A stretch of 64,000 nt of DNA, taken from NCBI GenBank assembly GCA_020634565.1, contig JACKBN010000009.1, positions 124,001 to 188,000 of the forward strand. Direction: 5' to 3'. Each line of letters opens with the position of its first letter. Position 1 is the first letter of the stretch. Origin of the DNA: Ardenticatenaceae bacterium. GTDB lineage: Bacteria; Chloroflexota; Anaerolineae; Promineifilales; Promineifilaceae. The notes below the pieces were generated by a model. It did not search any database and was not told where the DNA came from. It worked only from the letters and a program-made list of their open reading frames with translations. This document shows, in pieces, positions 45,007 to 53,742 of this stretch. Made by a program: the position numbers and the translations under genes.

Positions 45007-45774
45007 TTACGCAGGTACCGTTTCAGAAGCAGCCTGCAAATCTGTGGCGATGTGCTGAATGCCCGTTGAAAACGCCGCTTCCGGGAAGCTCAGGCAGTAA
45101 ATAGAAGAGCTGGCATTGTGCGCCACATCAAACGACAGCGGCAGCAACGCCGACACTTCACACTGATACGCATTTTCCACTTTGCGCCGAATATCAGCCG
45201 AATCATATTCAGGCGGCACCTTGTTCACCACCAGCTTAATTTCCGGCACGCGCAGCCGACGGGCCACATCAACCGTCACGCTTGTACCCTGAAAATCTTG
45301 CTGGTCCGGGCGCAAAATAATCACCAGGCTGTCTGAAATGGCGATAGAAAGCAGCGTTTCTTCATTCAGGCCAGGATGGGTATCAATCAGCAGATAATCC
45401 AGGGACAAAGCCGGAATCAAATCACGAAAGGCACTGTGCATATCGCTGGCGTCATATTTCTCCCGCAAAATCCGGGCGATGTCGTTGGGATCGATGCTGG
45501 AAGGCACCAAAAATACAGCGCCCCCGCCGGGTGCTTCATAAACTGGATACGCGGCTTCCTCAATGCTGCAATTCCCCCAGAGGAAATCATTCAAGGTGTA
45601 CTTAATCGCGCCATCGGCAAGATTAAAGATGATGTGAATACCGGGCGATTGAATATCGGTATCAAACACCCCAACCCGGTAGCCCATGTTGGCCAGGGTG
45701 GCAGCGATGTTCGCGGTTACGTTTGACTTACCCGTTCCACCACGAAAAGAATGTGTTGAGATAATTTTTGTCAT
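45007..45774 (-). CDS. MinD/ParA-family ATPase
   Basis: 255 aa. A deviant Walker A motif FRGGTGKSNVT (residues 10-20) holds the signature Lys pattern in the form RGGTGKS. DTDIQSPGIHIIF follows, as in MinD. DYLLIDTHPGLNEET is the second conserved region. GGAGG six bases before the ATG supports the start. MinD-like ATPases position proteins or complexes in the cell. Here it is 21 bp after a dCache-HAMP sensor gene and in line with a second ParA-like gene. No MinC or MinE is nearby. Confidence 0.85.
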   Translation of the reverse strand: MTKIISTHSFRGGTGKSNVTANIAATLANMGYRVGVFDTDIQSPGIHIIFNLADGAIKYTLNDFLWGNCSIEEAAYPVYEAPGGGAVFLVPSSIDPNDIARILREKYDASDMHSAFRDLIPALSLDYLLIDTHPGLNEETLLSIAISDSLVIILRPDQQDFQGTSVTVDVARRLRVPEIKLVVNKVPPEYDSADIRRKVENAYQCEVSALLPLSFDVAHNASSSIYCLSFPEAAFSTGIQHIATDLQAASETVPA

Positions 45775-45795
45775 GAGAATCCTCCGTTTTGATAA

Positions 45796-47271
45796 TTAGT
45801 CCGCGGCAACGCTTTTAATGTTTGCCCTTAACTGATTCACGTTTTGTTCCAGCCGTTTGAAAAAATCTGTCTCTGTAATCGAATCGAGACGTTCTTGTTT
45901 GCTATTGGTATCAATCTCTATGCGCAATTCAGCCACTTTCGCCTTCAGCTTGCTTTCCCGCTCCCAAACTCGTGAAGCCATGTCATTAAACGCGGTGGCC
46001 AGTTGGGTAAATTCCTGGAAAGATTTCACTTGAATCTCTTCCGCTTTACGGTCCAGGGTTACCTGCTGCACGCCGTCAATGAGCTGCAAGATGGGTTTAT
46101 GGATAAGCCGGGCCAAAACAATAGCCAAAACAATGGCGGCGATAAGCAGCCCGCCAGAAACAGCGAGCGCCCGGTTGCGGGTGGCCATCGCTGGGGCAAC
46201 AACCTGTTCTTGCGGAATCGAAATGCCCAAGCTCCAGCCAGTTTCGGGAATGGGGGCATAAACCAGGAGCGATTCGCCATTTTCGGCCGCATAGTAGCCC
46301 AGCCCTTGCTGCCCGTTCACCATTTGCTGCACCAGTGATTGAAAATCTGGCGAACCCCAAGACAAGAGGCTGCTTTCATCCTGCGTACCTTTTGAAGCAT
46401 CTGCATCCTGAAATTCCGGATGCGCAATTACCTGGCCGTCCCGGTCAATTAGAAAACCATAGCCGCCTCCATCTAACACGTTAATGCCCAGGGCAATTTC
46501 TTTGAGCGATTCAATGGTGACATCGTGAGACATGACGCCCAGAAAATCACCGGATTCGTCCAGCACCGGCACAGAGGCAGTGACCATCCAGCCCGCGCCA
46601 GCAAAATCCACGTACGGCGGCGTCCATTCCGGGGTGAGGTCTGGGTTGTTGCCAGGCTCGGCGACGGTGTAAAAGACAATCTGGCGTGGGTCCCAGCCGT
46701 CTGGATAATGGTCGTTGGAAGCCCAGGGGTACAGGCGCATCATGCCGCGCTCAGTGGTGAGATACACCCACTGCGTGTCTGAGCTGACCTGTTTGATGCC
46801 GGCAAAAACAGAATCCAGGCTTTCGGTGAGGATAATTTCGTTGGCGACGGGCTCCGCCGGCCCCAGAGGGCTGGTCCAGTAAACGTTTGAGAGGTCTTCA
46901 CCGAGAACGGCCGTTCCTCCCTGTGCCTGGTAATACATATCCAAACCAACAATATTACGGCCGTCTGGCTGATATTTTTCGATAGACGCGCTGATTTCTG
47001 TTGAGGAAATGGGCTGCTCCAGGGTGGCTGCCGCCAGGTGAGCGGCAATGCGCGTGTTATCCATCACCTCGGTGAGCTTCAGGTTAATCTCTTCCGCTTT
47101 GGACAAAGCCAACTGCTGCAAGTTTTCTTCCATCTGCTCGGTTAAGGCCTGCATGCTCTGTTTGGTAAAAAACACAGCAATCACCACAATCGGCACCACC
47201 GAGATGGTGATGAAGGAAATCAACAAGGCGCGATGGATCGAACCTTTTAACCACGAAGACAAATTGTTCAT
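45796..47271 (-). CDS. dCache-HAMP membrane sensor without output domain
   Basis: About 491 aa from the ATG at 47271, chosen because GGAG lies eight bases upstream. TM1 (about residues 13-35) is followed by a roughly 310-residue extracellular dCache-type domain (DGWDPRQIVFYTVAEP, GVMSHDVTIESLKEI), then TM2 and a HAMP domain (LIDGVQQVTLDRKAEEIQ). Only about 70 coiled-coil residues follow, with no kinase, cyclase or methyl-accepting hairpin. It must signal through partners, most likely the MinD-like or cNMP/ParA-like proteins encoded beside it. Confidence 0.8.
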   Translation of the reverse strand: MNNLSSWLKGSIHRALLISFITISVVPIVVIAVFFTKQSMQALTEQMEENLQQLALSKAEEINLKLTEVMDNTRIAAHLAAATLEQPISSTEISASIEKYQPDGRNIVGLDMYYQAQGGTAVLGEDLSNVYWTSPLGPAEPVANEIILTESLDSVFAGIKQVSSDTQWVYLTTERGMMRLYPWASNDHYPDGWDPRQIVFYTVAEPGNNPDLTPEWTPPYVDFAGAGWMVTASVPVLDESGDFLGVMSHDVTIESLKEIALGINVLDGGGYGFLIDRDGQVIAHPEFQDADASKGTQDESSLLSWGSPDFQSLVQQMVNGQQGLGYYAAENGESLLVYAPIPETGWSLGISIPQEQVVAPAMATRNRALAVSGGLLIAAIVLAIVLARLIHKPILQLIDGVQQVTLDRKAEEIQVKSFQEFTQLATAFNDMASRVWERESKLKAKVAELRIEIDTNSKQERLDSITETDFFKRLEQNVNQLRANIKSVAAD

Positions 47272-47317
47272 AGATTCCACTCCTCTGCACCATGATGTTT
47301 GGTGAATTGTTGCTGCC

Positions 47318-48976
47318 TTAAACCAAAATCAGCTGGTGATCAACGCTTAAGGCCACAGCCTCTTGCTTCATTTCTTCCTTCAAATGTGTGGCAAATTCCA
47401 CGACGGTATCCAAATGGGTATCGAGCGCGGGCTTGGAGACAAAGGTGCGCACAATGGTGACTTGCTCGGTCACCAGACCGCTGTCCTCGCTGCGCCAAAC
47501 GCCTTCGGCATCGCTTTTGGTAGCACCCCCAAAGACAGACCCCAGAAATTGCAGGGTTGATTGCACCTGATGATCGTTATCAACCGGACAATCAACATCC
47601 AGGGTTGAAGGCACAAAAATGGCCAGCGCATGGTTGAGCGAGAGGCGACGATACACTTCCTGAATGGCGTCGCTGTACAGTGAATTAGCGGGGTTGGTGG
47701 TGGGCTGTCTGTGAGTCTCTACCGCCAGCGTGGGATCGTAGGGAAGCACCAGATGAAAGCGGGGGTCTACGTCTCTCACTTGCTTTGAGGTGTTGCTCAG
47801 CGCCAGGAAACGCTTTTGGTTAGGCACGGCGTAGGTTTGCGCCTTTTTCCAGCGAGCAAAGACGGTCTCCAGGTTATCCGGATCGTTGGACAAGGTGAGC
47901 AAGACATGCCCCTGCCCTCGTAAACGCAAGACAAGTTCTTCGGATTCACTGGCGCCTGTATCGCAAACCACGTACTCGTAGGTGGCCAGCAGTTCATCCA
48001 GCAAAATGTCGAGCTGTACCTGGGGTGGATATTCGTGGTTTGGCTGTAAAACGAGCTGATCCACGCCTGATGGGTGTGCGTAAATGGTGGCCAGGTCTTT
48101 GACTTTGCGCGTTGGCTTGCCGGTGGGTGGCGGGGTGTTGCTTTGCCAAAGCAGGGTCGTCGTTTCTGCACCATGGGGGCGGTTGGCAAAGGCGATTTGG
48201 GCCAGATTTTGGGCAAAGGTGGTGACGCCAACGGCCGTTTTCACCCCCTCAATCACCCACAGTTTGCCTCTGCCGCTGGTGACGGTGCTTTTGCAGGTTT
48301 CGATCTCCTGACTGAGCTGCTGGCAAATGGCAATGGCCAGCCGGGCGTGTTCGTGCAAGTAATCCAGAAAATCCTGTTTGGGCCAGTAACGGAGGGTGGT
48401 TTCGGTAACGGCCGTATACGTTTCACTAGCCACACTATTGCTTAAAACCGAGCTGAGTCCCATCCATTCCGTGCGCCGTGCATAACCCGCCTTTTCACTG
48501 AGATGCTGCCCTTTGAGCCGGGTGCGAACAACAAGCCCGCTCTCAATGACCGCCACAAAGTTGAAGTTTTCTCCCTGCCAGGCCAGCACTTCGTCGGCCA
48601 AAAGCGTGCGCTTCCGGCTAATTTGCACCAGTTCCGCTAGCTCCTCAGCGGCGAGTACCTGCAACAGCGGGATTTCCAGCAGAAAAGATTGCACGCCTTT
48701 GGACAGAGCAGCCAAGATGGAAACCGGCATATTTCGTACCGATTTCTGCTCAAGCTGCAACCGAACCGACAAGAGGCGCTTGCCTTCCTGTAGCTGCTCA
48801 ATCAGACTACCTTGAGCCAGCAGTAGGTTAACGGCCGTACTCACCTCTTCCAAAGACAAGCCAGAATGCAAAGCAATCTCGTTTACCGTTTGCTTTGGCT
48901 TTTTTGTCAGCGCTCGAAAGACAATTTGTTCTTTGTCTGACAACAATAGCAGGTCCAATGGAGACAAAATTTTCAT
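47318..48976 (-). CDS. Winged helix - cyclic-nucleotide-binding-like - ParA-like three-domain protein
   Basis: 552 aa. Residues 1-75 form a winged helix (LSPLDLLLLSDKEQIVFRALTK) closely related to the 94-aa protein encoded upstream. Residues about 95-230 resemble a cNMP-binding domain (LLADEVLAWQGENFNFVAVIESG). From about 245 the sequence looks like a MinD/ParA ATPase with a degenerate P-loop (VIEGVKTAVGVTTFAQNL) and a YEYVVCDTGASESEEL Walker-B-like region. The P-loop lacks the normal GKT, so ATP hydrolysis is doubtful. It may be a pseudo-ATPase partner of the MinD-like protein encoded downstream. Confidence 0.65.
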   Translation of the reverse strand: MKILSPLDLLLLSDKEQIVFRALTKKPKQTVNEIALHSGLSLEEVSTAVNLLLAQGSLIEQLQEGKRLLSVRLQLEQKSVRNMPVSILAALSKGVQSFLLEIPLLQVLAAEELAELVQISRKRTLLADEVLAWQGENFNFVAVIESGLVVRTRLKGQHLSEKAGYARRTEWMGLSSVLSNSVASETYTAVTETTLRYWPKQDFLDYLHEHARLAIAICQQLSQEIETCKSTVTSGRGKLWVIEGVKTAVGVTTFAQNLAQIAFANRPHGAETTTLLWQSNTPPPTGKPTRKVKDLATIYAHPSGVDQLVLQPNHEYPPQVQLDILLDELLATYEYVVCDTGASESEELVLRLRGQGHVLLTLSNDPDNLETVFARWKKAQTYAVPNQKRFLALSNTSKQVRDVDPRFHLVLPYDPTLAVETHRQPTTNPANSLYSDAIQEVYRRLSLNHALAIFVPSTLDVDCPVDNDHQVQSTLQFLGSVFGGATKSDAEGVWRSEDSGLVTEQVTIVRTFVSKPALDTHLDTVVEFATHLKEEMKQEAVALSVDHQLILV

Positions 48977-49095
48977 GAAAAACTCTTATTGAGCGGTCAG
49001 TTCAAGATTGAGCTGTTTTGCTCACGACGAAATCAGGTTCAGCAAAGAAAATAGCCCAATCTGCGCAAGCCATGAGTTAAAGCAGTCCACAAAAT

Positions 49096-49380
49096 TTAGG
49101 GAAATAGCATGTCAAGAACACTACTGCCTTTCTTGCCGCTGTTTTTGCCCGAGCCTTTGCTAAATGACACTTCAAAACAAACCGCTTCATTCCGCGTGAG
49201 CTGAACCACACGCGCGTCAGAAACCATCTGTTTGAGCAATGTTTCCAGTTCCTTCAGGGGGATTTTTGTCAAGCCTGATATTTCCAGGGCGGTAAGCTGA
49301 GGTTTCCGGACAAGGCAGCGAATAACATCTTGCTCACTGCTGCTAACGGTTAGCAAATCTAGAGGTGAAACAAATGACAT
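49096..49380 (-). CDS. Small winged-helix protein paralogous to the next gene's N terminus
   Basis: About 94 aa. GGGAGA eight bases before the ATG at 49380 supports this start. FVSPLDLLTVSSSEQDVIRCL aligns with LSPLDLLLLSDKEQIVFRAL of the following 552-aa protein, so both share a winged-helix module. The short basic tail (KGSGKNSGKKGSS) could bind nucleic acid. It may act as a regulator of the operon or a partner through winged-helix pairing. A composite regulatory element lies 176 bp upstream. Confidence 0.55.
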   Translation of the reverse strand: MSFVSPLDLLTVSSSEQDVIRCLVRKPQLTALEISGLTKIPLKELETLLKQMVSDARVVQLTRNEAVCFEVSFSKGSGKNSGKKGSSVLDMLFP

Positions 49381-49511
49381 AGTTTTATCTCCCGTGTTAT
49401 TGAAACCTGTTGTCTGAATCTGATATTTCATCGACCCGAAGATTTGGGGCCATATCATTCAGGAGGCTGCCAAGTTCAGAAAACGATAGTAGTAGACCCT
49501 TATTATTATCT

Positions 49512-49559
49512 TCATACCGACGAAGAATTCCTGATTCAGGAATCACTTCTTCGGTATGA
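49512..49559. other. Extended hairpin upstream of the small winged-helix gene
   Basis: TCATACCGA (49512-49520) pairs with TCGGTATGA (49551-49559). Inside it, GAAG/CTTC and the near-palindrome ATTCCTGATTCAGGAAT continue the stem. No T run follows in either direction, so a regulatory RNA or protein site is as likely as a terminator. Confidence 0.6.
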
Positions 49560-49586
49560 CCTTAGGGGCTACGGGGTGTGACTTTT
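49556..49586 (+). promoter_or_regulatory. Composite element, copy 1 (ATGACCTTA - N13 - GTGACTTTT)
   Basis: The two half sites are 22 bp apart, start to start, and lie 176 bp before the winged-helix start at 49380. In that gene's orientation the order is AAAAGTCAC, N13, TAAGGTCAT. The same layout precedes the C39-FAD gene and, with wider spacing, the lanthipeptide precursor. Confidence 0.6.
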
Positions 49587-49647
49587 AACCTAGCTTGACG
49601 GGGAAATGCTATTGAGGACGGCCGTATGAGAAGAATAATTTGGGGAA

Positions 49648-50325
49648 TCAGGTGATCTGATTGATATGCGTCCAGGCCACAGCCTCGGCCCGACTGCGAA
49701 CCGTCGGCAGCTTGTGATACGCTTTGGAGATGTGATGGTTCACGGTGGACTCCGAAATCTGCAAAATCTGGCTTATTTCGGAATTATTTAGCCCTTGCCC
49801 TAACAAAACAAGGATGTCTTTCTCCCGCTGGCTCAAGGCCTGGTTGAGCGATGGAATCAGGGCAACCAAGGTCGCCTGCACTGACTGACTGAGGGCAACT
49901 TCGCCCCTGGACACCGCTTCAATGGCCAAAACAAGCGTGTCGATTGTTTCATTTTTCAATAAATAGCCGCTGGCCCCGGCAGACAACATGCCCCAAATAT
50001 GATGCTTGTCTCGCTGCTCGCTAAAAACCAGGATTTGGGGCAAGCTAGCCTGCTCTTGATTCTGGCTCATGAGCTGCCTGACCAGCTGAATGCCATTTAC
50101 ATTGTTTAAGGTCACATCGGTCACCAAAATGTCTGGCTTGAGCGTATGCACCAGGTCGAGGGCTTCATCCCCGCGATCGCTCATGCCCACGACGCTTAAA
50201 TTCGGCCGTTTCTCGACTTCATAACGAATACCGTTACTAATGACGGGAAAACGATCGGCAATGACGATTCGCGTGAGCTTTTCTTTTGTGGCAGCGGGAG
50301 TTACGGCCGTTTTAAAAATATCCAT
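49648..50325 (-). CDS. NarL/FixJ-type response regulator
   Basis: 225 aa. The receiver domain has the phosphoacceptor region PDILVTDVTLNNVNG and a conserved LLKNE Lys. The acidic pair is changed (IVIADRFPVIS, with Arg where Asp or His is usual). The C-terminal LuxR-type helix-turn-helix (LSQREKDILVLLGQGLNNSEISQIL) is complete. It lies 308 bp downstream of the ComA-like gene with no kinase of its own, so it may be a second output of the same kinase. It is a candidate reader of the composite CAAAGTCA element. Confidence 0.85.
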   Translation of the reverse strand: MDIFKTAVTPAATKEKLTRIVIADRFPVISNGIRYEVEKRPNLSVVGMSDRGDEALDLVHTLKPDILVTDVTLNNVNGIQLVRQLMSQNQEQASLPQILVFSEQRDKHHIWGMLSAGASGYLLKNETIDTLVLAIEAVSRGEVALSQSVQATLVALIPSLNQALSQREKDILVLLGQGLNNSEISQILQISESTVNHHISKAYHKLPTVRSRAEAVAWTHINQIT

Positions 50326-50633
50326 AGTGGGTGTTGCCTAAAATCGGTACTGTACCAATTTGTCCTGAAGCTATTCATGAATCAATAGCCTTCCAGGGTA
50401 TAAACTGAAAATACGCTATTTGTTAAAACAGAGAATCTCTTTTGTCCGTGCAAGAAATCCTTACAGTAATTATCTCCAAAATCTCAAAACTTTTTTGAAG
50501 TATCCTGCACATTTAGACTATGACTTGGCGAACAGGATATTATGACTACCAGATTAGTACAGACGATACTTTGGAAATAGGGTGCACGTATTGAAAACTG
50601 GCACTAAATCGAGAAACTGTGAACAAAAAAGTG
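50326..50633. other. Intergenic region between the two response regulator genes
   Basis: The stretch is AT-rich and has no convincing gene. It contains a small palindrome GGTACTGTACC (50345-50355) close to the downstream response-regulator start. No clear terminator for the ComA-like gene was found. Confidence 0.5.
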
Positions 50634-51326
50634 CTATTCTGCCGAAACCAATCTGTTTTCCCAGGCCCAGGCCACAGCTTCTGAGCGGGTGCGCACATTG
50701 GGCAGCTTGCGGTAAATGTTGGTAACGTGGTTTTTCACGGTGCCAATCGCAATAATAAGCTCATCGGCAATTTCTTCGTTTGTGTGGCCTTTGGCCATCA
50801 GCCGCAGCACCTCTAATTCGCGCAGGCTAAGCTCGTGGTCGTCGGACTGCCGCCGGGTTAACAATAGCTTTTGCACGGGCAGGCTCAGCGCCGGTTCCCC
50901 TCGCATCACCTGGCGAATGCCAGAAACGATGCGGTCAGGGTGCTCGTCTTTGAGCAAATAGCCTTTGGCACCAGCGGCAAAGAGGCTGTAAACGTACTCC
51001 TGTTCACAATAGGCGCTCAGGATGAGCACGTGGGGTGGAAAAGGTAAAGAGTCATCCAGTGAGGGAGAAACGGCCGTTCCCTCATTCAACATTTCCGTTA
51101 CTTCCATCCCTTGAATACCCGGCATATTAATATCAAGCAGCAAAATATCCGGCTGTAGTTTACGAGCCAGAGCCAGCGCCTCCTCACCATCAGCCGCCTC
51201 GCCCACAATTTCAATATCCGGATGTTTTTCCAACTCACCTCGAATCCCTGAACGAACCACATGATGATCATCTGCCAATACAACTCGAATATTCTGCTTA
51301 TCCCGAACCGATGTGTTTATTTTCAT
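50634..51326 (-). CDS. ComA-like NarL-type response regulator
   Basis: About 230 aa. The receiver has the acidic pair Asp19-Asp20, phosphoacceptor Asp65 (PDILLLDINMPG) and Lys in YLLKDEH. The LuxR-type DNA-binding domain (LSLRELEVLRLMAKGHTNEEIAD) is intact. AGGGGG upstream of 51326 supports the start, 13 bp after the kinase stop. It directly follows the ComP-like kinase, as comA follows comP in Bacillus. It should bind DNA when phosphorylated. The target is unknown but may be the CAAAGTCAC/CAAAGTCAT elements nearby. The name is by position and architecture, not by measured identity. Confidence 0.85.
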   Translation of the reverse strand: MKINTSVRDKQNIRVVLADDHHVVRSGIRGELEKHPDIEIVGEAADGEEALALARKLQPDILLLDINMPGIQGMEVTEMLNEGTAVSPSLDDSLPFPPHVLILSAYCEQEYVYSLFAAGAKGYLLKDEHPDRIVSGIRQVMRGEPALSLPVQKLLLTRRQSDDHELSLRELEVLRLMAKGHTNEEIADELIIAIGTVKNHVTNIYRKLPNVRTRSEAVAWAWENRLVSAE

Positions 51327-51339
51327 TACAAAACCCCCT

Positions 51340-53742
51340 TTAGTTACTTGCACTTAACGGAACACACGCGTGGAAAAAAGTGCCTTGATCAAGCACAGAA
51401 TTAATATGAAACGTTCCCCCCATCAGTTCCAAACGCTCTCTAATGCCCACAAGCCCAAAATGATTATCCTGCATCAAACTACCAAGCCGCTCAGGCACCA
51501 CAAAACCTTGCCCATCATCCTGTATCGTCAGCAAAATTTGGCTACAGCTCAAGTTAAGGCTCACCTGCACATGGTGCGCCTGGGCATGTTTACGAATGTT
51601 CGACAAAGATTCCACGGTACATTGATACAGGCACAAAGAGATGTCCTCAGGAATTACAACAGACCGTTCCCCCTCGACGCTGAGACTGATCTCAAAATCG
51701 GTTTTCCGTGAGAAACGCGCCACCAGCGACCTAATACTGGGAATAAGACCTAAATCCAGGGCCGGCGGACGCAAATTAGCACACAGCTCACGCGTTGTTT
51801 GTATCAAAGAGCCAATCGTCGCGTGCAAATCGACCCCCTGCATACAAATATCGGTGCAGCCCACATGAGACAAGTTGGCCGTTTGATAATTTAAGCCCAC
51901 TAATTCCTGAATGACCTGATCATGCAGATCACGAGCAATTCTTTTTCGCTCTTCCTCCCGCGCCCGAAAGATTTCCTTCTGGTACCTTTCATTTTCCTGC
52001 ACGGTTTGGGTTAATTCCGAAATGAGCTGTGTCTTTTGGAAGGCAATACTGACCTGTCGGGAAACCGTATCCAGAATTTCCAAATCCTTGTCATTAAAAA
52101 AATCGCCGCCAAATTTTGTACCCAGCAGCAGCATCCCCAAAGAATCATCCTTGCCCTTAATGGGAACCCACAGGTGATCCAGATTGGCATATAAAAAGTT
52201 TTCTTCTACTCGGGTTAATTGGTCCCTGCCAATCAGTTTGAGCAGCCGCTTTCCGTAAACCGGCCCAGGAGCTTTTCTAAGCTCTGCGACCACATGTTGA
52301 AAATCCGTAATCTTTAACGAATCATAATTCAGTGACGACTCAGGAACACCAGATACCCAGGAAAAGAGGGTGCCATCATTGGTTTCCGGCAGCAATAAGC
52401 TGGACCAATGCACCCGCATCGTTTGACGAATACCCAAACAAAAGGTTTCGGCCAATACCCTCACATTGACGGAATCTTCCAGAGAACCAGCTATCTCACC
52501 AATGACGGTGGGGTAATCATACCAACCACCGTAAAAAACATAGTCAACACCTCTTTGCAGCCACACCTTCAAAGGATTGTGCACGGCAATTAACAGAAAA
52601 ATCAAGCCAAAGGTCAGCAGAGAAGAGGAAAAATTATCTGGCGTTAGATAACCTTGCATCAGGGCGGTAAGGCCGAAATAGAGCAGCCCCATAACCACCA
52701 GCACCAAAATATTGCTGGCCGTCCGGCTGATGTGACGTTCCAACTTGATTAACTTGTAATGGCGAATGGCGTAGCTGTAACCAAGGGGAATGCCAATGAG
52801 AAAAATAAACATCAGCTCCGTTGGCAGAAAAGAGCGATCAAAAACCATATCGGGCAAAACAGAAAAGATCAGGAGCGGAATGAGGGAGACTATGCCGCTA
52901 ATGGCCACCAGGCCAACTTGTTGCCTTACCAACTTATCAGGGGAAGAAAAATAGGCTCTGGCGAGGAGAAAAATGACGGCAATAAGACCCAAGAGTACCC
53001 AGCTAAGGAAGTATATGCCGTAAACCGCATCAAATCCCTCATTAAATTGCGCCAGGTTGGCGATTGAGAGTAATTCAACAAAGCTCACGGCCGATAGCCC
53101 ATAACTTAAAGGAAGCACCAGACGCCATTTAGAACCACTTTGCTCCAGAGGGAAAAACATATGAAGATGAATGGCAATCGGCACAATCCAAAAGGTAAAA
53201 AAGATAGATAGATGGGCCGTCCAGGGCAAGTATGTAATATTGCCTAAGGAAAGGGCCAGGGTCATTAACTGGCACCATAAGAAAAAGAGTCGCCCTACCT
53301 TTTTGTTTTTGGGCAGAAACAAAACCATGATCGTGCCTGCCAGCCAAAAAGAGATGGCCACCAGCATCACAGAGGCACGAAGCGCCAGAATAAAGGCTGG
53401 GGAACGTTCTGAATATTCAACAACAAGTTCGAGGGTATCGTCGCCCCGAGTTAGCCCTAGAACAATTTGATCATCACGCTGCCAGTCAAAATAGGGAAAT
53501 GAACTTTCCAGGGTCGGCACACCGTCTATGGTTATGATTTTGTCGCCTGCGCGGATGGGGGAAGCTGGTTTAGCGTAATAAACTTCCCCCGTTTCATCCC
53601 AGAGTACACCCAAATCTGGCTGATGGGTGATGACCCACGTGCCCCAGATGAGAACCGCAAGAACGGCCGTTGCAAATGTCAAAGACACGAAATTCGTGAG
53701 CGTTTGAAGATGCTGATTTTTTCTTAGAACCTTAGTTAACAT
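51340..53742 (-). CDS. ComP-like polytopic sensor histidine kinase
   Basis: 800 aa with the ComP layout. It has an N-terminal TM (about 18-38) and an extracellular PDZ-like segment (IRAGDKIITIDGVPTLESS, about 63-81). About seven to nine TM helices (116-365) include LIPLLIFSVLPDMVF, which resembles the matching ComP stretch. Then come a GAF-like domain (about 410-590), a HisKA_3 dimerisation domain with EERKRIARDLHDQVIQEL near residue 605 and a HATPase domain (IRKHAQAHHVQV, DDGQGFVVPERLG). It overlaps the ComQ-like gene by 11 bp and precedes the ComA-like gene by 13 bp, so the three are one translational unit. Confidence 0.88.
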   Translation of the reverse strand: MLTKVLRKNQHLQTLTNFVSLTFATAVLAVLIWGTWVITHQPDLGVLWDETGEVYYAKPASPIRAGDKIITIDGVPTLESSFPYFDWQRDDQIVLGLTRGDDTLELVVEYSERSPAFILALRASVMLVAISFWLAGTIMVLFLPKNKKVGRLFFLWCQLMTLALSLGNITYLPWTAHLSIFFTFWIVPIAIHLHMFFPLEQSGSKWRLVLPLSYGLSAVSFVELLSIANLAQFNEGFDAVYGIYFLSWVLLGLIAVIFLLARAYFSSPDKLVRQQVGLVAISGIVSLIPLLIFSVLPDMVFDRSFLPTELMFIFLIGIPLGYSYAIRHYKLIKLERHISRTASNILVLVVMGLLYFGLTALMQGYLTPDNFSSSLLTFGLIFLLIAVHNPLKVWLQRGVDYVFYGGWYDYPTVIGEIAGSLEDSVNVRVLAETFCLGIRQTMRVHWSSLLLPETNDGTLFSWVSGVPESSLNYDSLKITDFQHVVAELRKAPGPVYGKRLLKLIGRDQLTRVEENFLYANLDHLWVPIKGKDDSLGMLLLGTKFGGDFFNDKDLEILDTVSRQVSIAFQKTQLISELTQTVQENERYQKEIFRAREEERKRIARDLHDQVIQELVGLNYQTANLSHVGCTDICMQGVDLHATIGSLIQTTRELCANLRPPALDLGLIPSIRSLVARFSRKTDFEISLSVEGERSVVIPEDISLCLYQCTVESLSNIRKHAQAHHVQVSLNLSCSQILLTIQDDGQGFVVPERLGSLMQDNHFGLVGIRERLELMGGTFHINSVLDQGTFFHACVPLSASN

